From an uncultured Alcanivorax sp. (GTDB lineage Bacteria; Pseudomonadota; Gammaproteobacteria; Pseudomonadales; Alcanivoracaceae): 64,000 nucleotides of DNA. Below are positions 56,058-64,000 of the stretch, piece by piece. How positions within the stretch are numbered: the stretch's first letter is position 1; every line of letters begins with the position of its first letter. The stretch covers positions 248,001 through 312,000 of the forward strand of contig NZ_CAMYIV010000002.1 in NCBI RefSeq assembly GCF_947258575.1. Direction: 5' to 3'. The notes under the pieces are model-generated. The model was not told where the DNA came from and did no database searches. It was given only the letters and a program-made list of their open reading frames with translations. The position numbers and the translations under genes were made by a program.

Positions 56058-57968
56058 ATGGTTGATGTTGCCGCCAAGGCCCGTTTTAGCGCGCTGCTGA
56101 TCACGCTTTTCTCTTTCTGCCTGCCGGCGTTTGCCAATAACCAGACTGCGCTGGTGCAGCTGGTTGAATACGTGGGAGCGGATTACATCAATGCCGTGGT
56201 GGATGGCGATATCGTCAGCCCGGAAGAGTACGCCGAGATGGAAGAGTTTACCGCTCTCTTGGCGCAAGGGGTGGCTCAGCTCCCCGCCGCTGATGGCAAG
56301 CAAGACTTGCAAGATAAGGCGGATGCCCTGCAACAGGCGGTGATCGACAAGGCCACGGAACCGCGAATCAAGGCGCTGGCCCAGTCTGTCCGTGCCACCC
56401 TGGTCACCGTCTACGGTATCCCGGTGTCACCAAAAGCGGCGCCGGACCTGGAGCGCGCCGCCGAGCTGTATCAAACCCAATGCGCCGCCTGCCATGGCGA
56501 GCAAGGCCGGGGTGATGGGCCCGCTGGGGCGGCTTTGGAACCGGCTCCCACCGACTTTACAGCCGTCTCCCGCTATAACGGCCGTTCATTGCTGGGTCTG
56601 CATACCACCATCACCCAGGGGGTGGATGGCACCGGTATGGCCGCCTACAGCGATACCCTCAGCGACAAAGACCGCTGGGCCCTGGCGTTCTTCGTGGGGG
56701 CCAAAGCGGTCAGCGATGAGATGGCCGAAAATGGCAAGGCCGCCTTCAACCGGATTCCCGGCATGCAGACTTCCCTGACCCTCGATACGCTGGTGGCCCA
56801 GGCCCCGGAAGATGTGCTGAAAGAGCAGGGTGAGCAGGCCTATGCCGCTCTGGGCTATCTGCGTCGGGAGCCGTCAGCACTGTTCAACGAAAACCGCTTT
56901 ATTGCCTTGAGTGATGAGCGTTTGCATGAAGCCGAGCAGGCGTACCGCAGCGGTGATCACCAGGCAGCCCGGAGCGCTGCATTGTCCGCCTATCTGGACG
57001 GTTTCGAGATGATTGAGCAGCAGTTGGCGGCGGTGGATGGTGACCTCATGCGCCGGGCCGAGGCGGACTTCATGGCTGTGCGTGAAGCCATTGATCGACG
57101 TCACGAGGCCGACATTGTCAGTGAGCGGGCGGCGACAGCCCGGGCCTCCCTGGCGGCAGCCGCGGATGCCTTATCCGGAGACGGCTTGAGCCCTGCGGCA
57201 ACCTTTTCCGCCAGCTTCTTCATTCTGTTCCGCGAGGGGCTGGAAGCCCTGCTGGTGGTGGCAGCCCTGCTTACCTTTACCCGCAAGGCCAATGCGGCAA
57301 GCGCCACCCGCCATATCCATCTGGGCTGGGTCGCTGCGCTGCTGGCCGGCGGCCTGACCTGGTACGCAGCCAACTCCCTGATTACCTTCAGTGGCGCCTC
57401 CCGGGAAATGACCGAAGGGGTGGCCGGGGTGGTCGCGGCGCTGATCCTGTTCTATGTGGGTTTCTGGATGCACAGCAACAGCCACAGCCAGAAGTGGCTG
57501 GGGTATATCCGCAACAAGGTGGACGATGCCCTGGGTAGTGGCACCATCTGGGTGCTGACGTTTGTGTCCTTTATTTCGGTGTATCGGGAAATTTTCGAAA
57601 CCATCCTGTTCTACCAGGCCCTGTGGAGTCAGGTGACGACGGCGACCCAGGCCTTCGTGTTTTATGGTATCGGTGCGGCTGTGACAGCCCTGGCGGTGGT
57701 CTGTTTCCTGTTCTTCCGCATTGGTATGAGGCTGCCCCTTAGCCTGTTCTTCCGGGTGACCAGCCTGGTGCTGCTGGTGCTCTCGGTGGTGCTGTTGGGC
57801 CGAGGCATTGCCGCCCTGCAGGAAGCGGGTGTATTGGATGCCTATTACCTGGGGGTACCGACCATCGAGTGGTTGGGTTTCTTCCCTACGGTGCAGGGCG
57901 TGACGGCGCAGGGAATGGCTGTGTTGCTTGGTGTTCTGCTGTGGTTACGGGGAAGCAAGCCGGACTGA
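56058..57968 (+). CDS. FTR1-family iron permease with N-terminal cytochrome c domain
   Basis: It has 636 residues. The signal peptide ends near LPAFA (about residue 23). A helical region is followed by a cytochrome c-like haem site, CAACHGEQGRGDGPAG, near residue 145. A second helical region leads into a C-terminal FTR1 permease of about seven membrane helices. Iron motifs are REGLE (near 395) and REIFE (near 513), the REXXE pair of Fe permeases. It probably takes up iron coupled to a redox step. The ATG at 56058 was chosen. Confidence 0.87.
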   Translation: MVDVAAKARFSALLITLFSFCLPAFANNQTALVQLVEYVGADYINAVVDGDIVSPEEYAEMEEFTALLAQGVAQLPAADGKQDLQDKADALQQAVIDKATEPRIKALAQSVRATLVTVYGIPVSPKAAPDLERAAELYQTQCAACHGEQGRGDGPAGAALEPAPTDFTAVSRYNGRSLLGLHTTITQGVDGTGMAAYSDTLSDKDRWALAFFVGAKAVSDEMAENGKAAFNRIPGMQTSLTLDTLVAQAPEDVLKEQGEQAYAALGYLRREPSALFNENRFIALSDERLHEAEQAYRSGDHQAARSAALSAYLDGFEMIEQQLAAVDGDLMRRAEADFMAVREAIDRRHEADIVSERAATARASLAAAADALSGDGLSPAATFSASFFILFREGLEALLVVAALLTFTRKANAASATRHIHLGWVAALLAGGLTWYAANSLITFSGASREMTEGVAGVVAALILFYVGFWMHSNSHSQKWLGYIRNKVDDALGSGTIWVLTFVSFISVYREIFETILFYQALWSQVTTATQAFVFYGIGAAVTALAVVCFLFFRIGMRLPLSLFFRVTSLVLLVLSVVLLGRGIAALQEAGVLDAYYLGVPTIEWLGFFPTVQGVTAQGMAVLLGVLLWLRGSKPD

Positions 57969-58036
57969 TGGGGGCTCCTGCAATGCCTGGGGGTGTGTAC
58001 GGTGCCATTATCGGGAATAATGCCCGGCAGTATCAG

Positions 58037-58057
58037 AGCGGAGCGCTTAGCTCCGCT
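58037..58057. repeat. Short perfect hairpin after the iron permease gene
   Basis: AGCGGAGC and GCTCCGCT pair around GCTTA. There is no T-tract, so termination is uncertain. Confidence 0.4.
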
Positions 58058-58122
58058 TGGCCCGACAGGTCGGCGCTTGCCCTGCAGACGGCCAGTTGCC
58101 CTCAGATTGAAAGCGGTACCCC

Positions 58123-59022
58123 ATGTCACAAACCAAAATCAGTTTTCTCGGCATCGGTTTGATGGGCGCGCCCATGGCGGCGCGTCTGCTGGACGCCGGT
58201 TTCTCCCTGACCCTCTGGAACCGCACAGCGGAAAAGGCGCAGGCCTTGGGCGAGCGTGCGCGGCTGGCTGTCAGTCCGGCGGATGCGGTTGCCGAGGCGG
58301 ATGTGGTGATCACCATGCTGGAAAACGGCACGGTTGTGGATCAGGTGCTCTATCACAGTGGTGCCATCAATCAGCTTCGCCAGGGCGCCCTGGTCATTGA
58401 TATGAGCTCCATTGAGCCCGCCATGGCCCGCCGTCATGGGGCATTGGTGGAAGCGCAGGGCGGGACTTACCTGGATGCGCCGGTTTCCGGTGGCACCCGG
58501 GGCGCAGAAGCCGGCAACCTGTCGATCATGGCCGGCGGTGGCGATGAGGGTTTCGTCCGTGCCGCTGAGGTACTGCAACCCATGGGCATCGTGACCCATA
58601 TCGGCCCGGTGGGTAGCGGTCAGCTAGCCAAGCTTGCCAATCAGGCCATTGTCGGTATCACCATTGGCGCCGTGTCAGAGGCCCTGTTGCTGGCAGCCAA
58701 GGGCGGGGCTCGGCCGGAAAAGGTCCGTGAGGCCCTGTTAGGCGGTTTTGCCGGCAGCAAAATTCTCGAGCAGCATGGCGAGCGTATGCTGCAGCGTAAT
58801 TTCGAGCCCGGAGCGCCGGCGCGGATTCAGCTCAAGGATCTGCGCATGATCCTGGATGAGGCTCGCCATGAAGGCCTGACGTTACCGCTCAGTCAAAGGG
58901 TGTTCGAGCAATACCGGGCATTGCTCGCCAGCGGTAATGGCGAGGTGGACCACAGTGGGCTGTTGCTGGAACTGGAGCGGCTCAATGGCGTCCGACTAGG
59001 CAGCGCTGACGAGGAACACTGA
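58123..59022 (+). CDS. glxR: 2-hydroxy-3-oxopropionate (tartronate semialdehyde) reductase family
   Basis: NAD(P)H-dependent beta-hydroxyacid dehydrogenase of 299 residues. The nucleotide loop is FLGIGLMGAPMAARLLDAG, the substrate block is DAPVSGGTRGAEAGNLSIM, and the catalytic Lys lies in GSGQLAKLANQ. With hyi next to it, tartronate semialdehyde reduction to D-glycerate is likely; other beta-hydroxyacids are possible. Its stop overlaps the hyi ATG by one base. Confidence 0.85.
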   Translation: MSQTKISFLGIGLMGAPMAARLLDAGFSLTLWNRTAEKAQALGERARLAVSPADAVAEADVVITMLENGTVVDQVLYHSGAINQLRQGALVIDMSSIEPAMARRHGALVEAQGGTYLDAPVSGGTRGAEAGNLSIMAGGGDEGFVRAAEVLQPMGIVTHIGPVGSGQLAKLANQAIVGITIGAVSEALLLAAKGGARPEKVREALLGGFAGSKILEQHGERMLQRNFEPGAPARIQLKDLRMILDEARHEGLTLPLSQRVFEQYRALLASGNGEVDHSGLLLELERLNGVRLGSADEEH

Positions 59023-59804
59023 TGCCACGATTTGCCGCCAATCTGTCTCTGCTGTTCACTGAGTTGCCGTTTCTGGATCGCTTTGCTGCCGCCGCTGACG
59101 CTGGCTTCCAGGGCGTGGAGTTCCTGTTTCCCTATGACTGGCCGGCGTCGACGTTGGCGCAAAAGCTGCAACAGCATCATCTGACCCAGGTACTGTTCAA
59201 TCTGCCACCAGGGGACTGGCAGGCCGGTGAGCGGGGGATTGCCTGCTTGCCTGACCGGGTAGAGGAGTTTCGCGAAGGGGTGTTTCAGGCCTTGGAGTAT
59301 GCCGATGTGCTGGATTGCCAGCGGATCAATTGTCTGGCGGGCATTCGGCCGGGCTCACTGCCTGCTGATATCGCGTTCCAGACCCTGGTGGAAAACCTGC
59401 GTTTTGCTGCGGATCTTTTGGCGGCTAAAGGAAGGACCCTGACGGTGGAAGCGATCAATTCGAAAGTGGATATGCCGGGGTTCTTTATCGATACGTCTGT
59501 TGCTGCCATGGCGGCGATCGAGGCAGCGGGGCGAGAGAATATTCGGATACAGTTCGATCTCTACCATATGCAAATCATGGAGGGGGATCTGTGTCGTTCC
59601 CTTTCCCGACTTTGTCCCCATATAGGACATATTCAGTTTGCCGATAACCCGGGGCGTCATGAGCCGGGTACCGGCGAAATTCATTTTGATAGGGTGTTTG
59701 CCCACCTTGATACGCTTGATTATCGGGGCTGGGTCAGTGCGGAATATCGTCCGCAACAGGACACCGAGACCAGCCTTGGCTGGTTCAGACCAGGGACTCA
59801 TTGA
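59022..59804 (+). CDS. hyi: Hydroxypyruvate isomerase-like TIM-barrel protein
   Basis: It has 260 residues and belongs to the xylose-isomerase-like TIM-barrel family. It interconverts hydroxypyruvate and tartronate semialdehyde in glyoxylate metabolism. It begins MPRFAANLSLLFTELPFLDR, with GFQGVEFLFPYDWP, LTVEAINSKVDMPGF holding a metal-binding Glu, and IRIQFDLYHMQIMEGD with an Asp and a His. It follows glxR directly; no glyoxylate carboligase gene is present nearby. Confidence 0.87.
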   Translation: MPRFAANLSLLFTELPFLDRFAAAADAGFQGVEFLFPYDWPASTLAQKLQQHHLTQVLFNLPPGDWQAGERGIACLPDRVEEFREGVFQALEYADVLDCQRINCLAGIRPGSLPADIAFQTLVENLRFAADLLAAKGRTLTVEAINSKVDMPGFFIDTSVAAMAAIEAAGRENIRIQFDLYHMQIMEGDLCRSLSRLCPHIGHIQFADNPGRHEPGTGEIHFDRVFAHLDTLDYRGWVSAEYRPQQDTETSLGWFRPGTH

Positions 59805-59807
59805 TTG

Positions 59808-60626
59808 ATGATGCAACTTAACTGGGGCGGCAAAATTATTCTCGGCCTGCTGGGGATGCTGGTGGGCGGGCCTATCGGCCTGGGTATCGGGGTGCTGATC
59901 GGGCACATGCTGGACAAGGGTGCGGCCCAGGTGCAGAGCTTTCGCCCGCAACAGGGAGAAGTGCAGAAGGCCCTGTTCGATACGGTGTTTTCCATCATGG
60001 GGCATCTTGCCAAGGCGGATGGCCGGGTCAGCGAGGATGAGATCGCCCAGGCCAGGGCAGTGATGGATCGCATGCAGCTCAACGAGGAACAGCGCGCTGA
60101 AGCCATTGCCCTGTTCAATCGTGGCAAGGAGGCCGATTTCCCGCTGGATGCCACCGTGGCGGACTTCGCCGCTACCGTAAAACATCGCAAGCAACTGATT
60201 CTGGTGCTGCTGGAAATCCTGCTGCAAGTGGCCCTGGCTGATGGCCAGATTGATCAGGCGGAAGAAGATGTTCTGGTTCGGGTTGCAGAAGGGCTGGGTG
60301 TGCCGCGGGCCCAGTTTCAGCAAATCCTCAACATGCTGCTGGCCCAGGCCCAGTTCTCCGGTGCTGGCGGAGCCTATAGCGGCGGGCGCAGTGCTGCCGG
60401 TCCATCGCGGCCATCACTGGGGCAGGCCTATCAGGTGCTGGGTGTCAGTGAGTCGGCGTCCAACCAGGAAATCAAGAAGGCCTATCGCAAGCTGATGAGC
60501 GAACATCACCCGGACAAGCTGGCGGCGAAAGGGGTGCCGGACGAGATGATCCGCATGGCCACCGAGAAGACCGCAGAAATCAGCAAGGCCTACGATATGA
60601 TCAAGGAAAACCGGGGCTTTAAGTAG
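59808..60626 (+). CDS. djlA: Membrane-anchored DnaJ-like co-chaperone DjlA
   Basis: It has 272 residues. A Gly-rich membrane segment near the N-terminus (LLGMLVGGPIGLGIGVLIG) is followed by a TerB-like helical domain (about 55-185), a Gly/Ser linker and a C-terminal J domain with the HPD motif in LMSEHHPDKLAAKG. This is the DjlA order. It is thought to recruit DnaK at the inner membrane. ATG at 59808 or 59811 is three or six bases after the hyi stop. Confidence 0.92.
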   Translation: MMQLNWGGKIILGLLGMLVGGPIGLGIGVLIGHMLDKGAAQVQSFRPQQGEVQKALFDTVFSIMGHLAKADGRVSEDEIAQARAVMDRMQLNEEQRAEAIALFNRGKEADFPLDATVADFAATVKHRKQLILVLLEILLQVALADGQIDQAEEDVLVRVAEGLGVPRAQFQQILNMLLAQAQFSGAGGAYSGGRSAAGPSRPSLGQAYQVLGVSESASNQEIKKAYRKLMSEHHPDKLAAKGVPDEMIRMATEKTAEISKAYDMIKENRGFK

Positions 60627-60652
60627 GCGGCACAACAGGAAATACGCCCACT

Positions 60653-60680
60653 GTTGGAGCTTTGCTTGCAAAGCTCCAAC
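60653..60680. terminator. 13-bp perfect hairpin after djlA
   Basis: GTTGGAGCTTTGC and GCAAAGCTCCAAC pair around TT. It lies between convergent genes and has no T-tract, so it may be a terminator or a REP-type element. Confidence 0.5.
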
Positions 60681-60720
60681 GGTTAACCGCCGAGTGCCGC
60701 GTCAGGCCGGTTGCGATATT

Positions 60721-61665
60721 TCAATAGCTCACGCTGGGTAGCCGGTCCACTTTTGGGATCGACCAGCCACTGCTCACCAGATCGCTTTCTCCCGTCCACC
60801 ATCGATTCAGCAACCGGGTTGCCAGATCGGCACGAGCCCGGCCCTCCAGACGCTGGCTGGCTTCGTGATAGGCGGGCTGATAGCGCAATCGCGGTGGTAG
60901 TCGGCGGGTGATGTCCATTAGCCGGTTCAGATGCTTCTGGTAGGCTCGGTGGCTGTCAAGGCCGGTTTGCGGTAACTGGAAGGTCTGTCTCAGGTGTTCG
61001 GGGACCTGGAAAGAAGCCAGCGGCAAGTACTGTCCATAGGGCAGTCGGCCCGGGTAGCCCTGCTCGCGAATCAGGTCGTGGCCCAGCTGGCGGCGTCGAT
61101 CACTGATCGGGCCATGGTGGTTGAAACGACGTTTCCACCAGCGCCGATGGGCGTGCCAGTCTGCCGGTCGCCGGCTTTCGGGAATTCCCATGACCTGCGC
61201 CAGCAACATGGTTTCCTCGAACAATCGTTCCTGATGCGCGGTATTCAGTGGCTCTATAACCTCCTGGTACACAGTCAGGCAGGAGTCCATCCAGGCTGTC
61301 AGCGCATACAGCAGGGTTTCACTGTCATCCACGTCGAACAGGGTCTTGCGTCGCATGCGTGGGCTATCCAGTGTCAGCAATGCCTGGTCCAGGTTGCCGA
61401 AGACCAGTTTCAGCATGAACACCTGGGTGTGCTGAAGTCGTTGTACCAGATCATGGGAATCTGCCAGTAACTGGGACAGGCGACTGTCCGCCAGTGCCAA
61501 CAGCACCACTCGGCCATGTGCCAGGGAGGTGAGGTTCTCGCGCATCAATTGCCAGCAGATGGAGCCGGGGCCGAACAGGCCCGCGTCGGGCTGATGGCAT
61601 TGTTCGCTGGCCTGGATCAAGCCGTTCTGGATATGGTCGCGGGTCAGTAATTGCGGTAACGCCAT
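60721..61665 (-). CDS. DUF2236 / MpaB-family oxygenase-like protein
   Basis: It has 314 residues; ATG 61665 has AAAGGAGG upstream. LFGPGSICWQLMRENLTSL, KLVFGNLDQALL, LYALTAWMDSCLTVYQEVIEP and LLAQVMGIPESRRPADW are the pattern of the DUF2236 family, related to latex-clearing and MpaB haem oxygenases. The family's frequent LxHP segment reads LADS here, so a haem ligand may be missing. No signal peptide is seen. Function unknown. Confidence 0.7.
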   Translation of the reverse strand: MALPQLLTRDHIQNGLIQASEQCHQPDAGLFGPGSICWQLMRENLTSLAHGRVVLLALADSRLSQLLADSHDLVQRLQHTQVFMLKLVFGNLDQALLTLDSPRMRRKTLFDVDDSETLLYALTAWMDSCLTVYQEVIEPLNTAHQERLFEETMLLAQVMGIPESRRPADWHAHRRWWKRRFNHHGPISDRRRQLGHDLIREQGYPGRLPYGQYLPLASFQVPEHLRQTFQLPQTGLDSHRAYQKHLNRLMDITRRLPPRLRYQPAYHEASQRLEGRARADLATRLLNRWWTGESDLVSSGWSIPKVDRLPSVSY

Positions 61666-61885
61666 GTGCACGCCTCCTTTGTGCAGTGTGGGTTCCGACT
61701 ACCTACCGTGCTGGGCGGTGACAACGTAGCGCTATAATTTCATCTTACGGGCCTGCCTGATTGAATCTAATCAGGAAATGTGGTGATTTAATGATGTATG
61801 GGAACAGTGGCGCAGTTTTTTGTGTCCGAGAGTTAGACGTAGCCCTTACCGGGTTACGCAACGTTACCGCAAAGGAGAAATGTCC

Positions 61886-62131
61886 ATGTTGGGAGAGAAT
61901 CACAGCATCCACCATGAATTTCCGGATCAACACCAGAAGATCGATGATCTGGTAAGCCATGACCCCGGATTCAAGGCGCTGGTGATGGAGCACGACAAGC
62001 TGGACAAGCAGATACGAGGCCTTGAGATGCGTGAGAGCCCGATTGCTGACCTGGATATGGAGCGCTTAAAGCGGGAACGAATCAGGCTGAAGGACGAGGT
62101 GTACCATCGTCTCAACAATGAAGCGAGCTAG
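61886..62131 (+). CDS. YdcH-family (DUF465) small protein
   Basis: It has 81 residues. The block FPDQHQKIDDLVSHDPGFKA, then EHDKLDKQIRGLE and RLKRERIRLKDEVYHRL, is typical of this short coiled-coil family. AAAGGAG ends eight bases before ATG 61886, so this ATG is preferred over the one at 61880. It is cytosolic. Its function is not established. Confidence 0.85.
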   Translation: MLGENHSIHHEFPDQHQKIDDLVSHDPGFKALVMEHDKLDKQIRGLEMRESPIADLDMERLKRERIRLKDEVYHRLNNEAS

Positions 62132-62231
62132 TTTTATTGTTTGAGAAAAAGTCTTAAATTTCCGTTACGAGTCCTGAAAAGCAGGCTTTTTTTGCTCTTC
62201 GTGACTCGCCACAGGCAGTGACGTAGGGCAC

Positions 62232-63941
62232 CTAGAAATCCACCCTTCCTGACACAATGAACTGGACATCGTCGACTTCGTCCTGATCTACCAGTGGTGC
62301 TGCTACATCCAGATGCAGCACCCGATCCACTCTGAATTTACTGGGGCTCAGGCGTAGTCCCAGTCCCGCGTTAGCCAGGGTGCTGCCGCGGGGCTCACCC
62401 TGTTCCCAGGCTTGCCCGGCGTCCACATAAACGGCTCCGCCCACATAGGCCAGGTTGAAAATTTGCCAATTGGTAAAGCGGCGTCGCTCAACGGAAAAGA
62501 CCCAGCGGCGGTCGCCACGCTGATAGTTGGTTGGGTAACCGCGAAGGTTATCGTTGCCACCAATGGTCAGTTGTTCATCCTGACGCAGATTGCTACCGGC
62601 GTTCAGATTGAGGCGCGCGAACCAGCGATTGTTCTGGTTGAGGAAATAGTAATAACTGAGGTTTCCCCCATAGATGGTGCTGACAAAATCATCGTCTTGA
62701 TAACGCCCGCTTGCAGACAAGCCGCTGCGAAACAAGTGATGCTTGCGAATAAAGCGGGTGTTGTTGGTGCTCATGTTGAAAATGATCGACTCGGCATTGC
62801 TGCCGAGGGATTCGCTGGCGTGCCCCACACGCGCAAAGTGATACCAGCCCAGGCGAATGTCTTCCTGACGCTGGGCGCGGTTCAGATTTGAGGCTACCAG
62901 ATGCTGGTTCTCCTGATATTCCAGGGACAACCAGGGGTACACGCGACGCTCGTCCTCGGGCAGCGAGGTGGTTTCGTCGGGGACCGCGCTAAAGCGTTCC
63001 TCTTCGTCGGTGATCCCCAGCCGCCAGCGGATAACAGCTTTTTCCTTAACCCCCGGCGACCAGCCAATAAACGCTTCGTAACGGTTATCCTCAAGACGAT
63101 AGCGATTGACCGTCTGATCATTTACCTCGATGCGTTCCAGCAGGTTTTCCCGCTGTACGTCGACGCCGCCAGACCAGTGGCTGTTCAGTTGATAGAAGGG
63201 CCGTACCAGGCCGCCTGACAGGGATTCACCGTCACTGGCATTGGTATAGCTAAGATTCAGTTGTACCCGCGCGGGGAGCAGAGGGTTGCGGTAACTGAAG
63301 AAATGGCCGCTGCGGTCGGCATCATCGAAGTAGCCGGTGGCGACCCTCTGGCCGCTGCCCAACAAATTACTTTCCGTGAAACCGGCGCTGGTGCTGTCAT
63401 CGCCGCCGGAACGCGATGCCGAGGCAGAGGGTGAAAAAGTCCACACATCCCTAACTACCACCAACAGGTCTATGGTGTCTGCACAGACCTTGTGGGGGAC
63501 GATCATGGCATCGACAAGATAGTCGTTACCACGCAGTAGTCGTTCATTTTCCCTGAGGCGATCCCGTTCAAGCGACTCACCACGGGTCAGGATCATCTGC
63601 TTTTGCAGGGTGCTTTTTCGTGTCTCGATATGCAGAAAGTTGGCTGCCCGATACAGCCAGTTATCCTCAGCCGGATCGTCTTCGTTGAAGATGGGCAGCA
63701 CGGTGTAGTGAATCTCGCCGATGGAACGTCCCTGGTAGTCACTGAAGTCCACGTTCTGGCGGGTCTCGACAAATTCAAACAGGGCAGGATCACCGTAATC
63801 GTAGATAACGTTACAGCTTTCATCCGGGGAGGAGGCCCAGCTCGGCAAGGGCAACAACAACAGGAATGCCGTCAGCCAGGAAATGCCAAACCCGGCCCGG
63901 GAGAGTTGTTGCCGCTGCGTACCGGGACACAGTGCCTGCAT
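62232..63941 (-). CDS. Omp85-like outer-membrane protein with a single POTRA-like domain
   Basis: From ATG 63941 it has 569 residues; a GTG at 63971 would add ten. The signal peptide includes WLTAFLLLLPLPSWA. A single POTRA-like domain follows (RSIGEIHYTVLPIF to TIDLLVVVRDVWT, about residues 65-165). A beta-barrel ends GRVDF with terminal Phe. The DNLRGYPTNYQRGDRRW segment resembles the Omp85 lid-loop VRGY. It could belong to the surface-antigen D15 group; the cargo is unknown. Confidence 0.8.
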   Translation of the reverse strand: MQALCPGTQRQQLSRAGFGISWLTAFLLLLPLPSWASSPDESCNVIYDYGDPALFEFVETRQNVDFSDYQGRSIGEIHYTVLPIFNEDDPAEDNWLYRAANFLHIETRKSTLQKQMILTRGESLERDRLRENERLLRGNDYLVDAMIVPHKVCADTIDLLVVVRDVWTFSPSASASRSGGDDSTSAGFTESNLLGSGQRVATGYFDDADRSGHFFSYRNPLLPARVQLNLSYTNASDGESLSGGLVRPFYQLNSHWSGGVDVQRENLLERIEVNDQTVNRYRLEDNRYEAFIGWSPGVKEKAVIRWRLGITDEEERFSAVPDETTSLPEDERRVYPWLSLEYQENQHLVASNLNRAQRQEDIRLGWYHFARVGHASESLGSNAESIIFNMSTNNTRFIRKHHLFRSGLSASGRYQDDDFVSTIYGGNLSYYYFLNQNNRWFARLNLNAGSNLRQDEQLTIGGNDNLRGYPTNYQRGDRRWVFSVERRRFTNWQIFNLAYVGGAVYVDAGQAWEQGEPRGSTLANAGLGLRLSPSKFRVDRVLHLDVAAPLVDQDEVDDVQFIVSGRVDF

Positions 63942-64000
63942 GAACGAACGCCTTACCGGGAGAGCTTTCACTCTACAAAGCCCTCGACGGGAATGACAAG

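Overview
The window is about 64 kb of a gammaproteobacterial chromosome. It is dense in housekeeping genes, GC-rich by eye, and free of transposases, integrases, phage genes, rRNA, tRNA and CRISPR arrays. The first half carries the conserved order pyrH-frr-uppS-cdsA-dxr-rseP-bamA-skp-lpxD-fabZ-lpxA-lpxB-rnhB-dnaE-accA-tilS, followed after recQ by pyrG-kdsA-eno-ftsB-ispD-ispF-truD-pcm. This order, with GMC and iron-type alcohol dehydrogenases, suggests an aerobic marine, possibly hydrocarbon-using genus near Alcanivorax. The genus is an inference from gene content, not a sequence comparison.

Positions 1-18.7 kb make the essentials of the envelope and of replication: UMP kinase and ribosome recycling, isoprenoid, undecaprenyl and phospholipid precursors (uppS, cdsA, dxr), outer-membrane assembly (bamA, skp, rseP), lipid A (lpxD, fabZ, lpxA, lpxB), RNase HII, the replicative polymerase, acetyl-CoA carboxylase alpha and tRNA-Ile lysidine synthetase. 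Positions 19-31 kb hold an unusual RecQ-type helicase, the pyrG-pcm run, a DUF368/PopT-type undecaprenyl-phosphate transporter, an NlpD-like amidase activator and a FieF-like cation exporter. surE is absent between truD and pcm, and rpoS does not follow nlpD.

Positions 31.4-38 kb are accessory metabolism: two tandem pairs of a Tat-exported gluconate-dehydrogenase-subunit-3-like protein with a GMC flavoprotein that has a Cys motif suggesting an Fe-S cluster, then an iron-type alcohol dehydrogenase and a hotdog thioesterase. Positions 38.1-47.4 kb (minus strand) are the most interesting block. Nine tightly packed genes encode a TolQ/ExbB-type motor protein, two TolR/ExbD-type proteins (one lacking the proton-carrying Asp), a TonB/AgmX-type transducer, two TPR lipoproteins, a secreted TPR/coiled-coil protein and two small secreted proteins. 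Together they resemble a reduced Agl-Glt (Myxococcus gliding) type envelope machine of unknown function.

Positions 47.5-64 kb are mixed: a fructosamine-kinase-like protein, pdxB, an ATP-NAD-kinase-like protein, htpX, an RNA-methyltransferase-like protein, alaA, a Tag-like glycosylase, a cytochrome c-FTR1 iron permease fusion with a partial Fur box, glxR-hyi, djlA, a DUF2236 oxygenase-like protein, a YdcH-like protein and a one-POTRA Omp85-like outer-membrane protein. At least five families of short, mostly palindromic repeats lie in the spacers, several with copies at two or three loci in this window.
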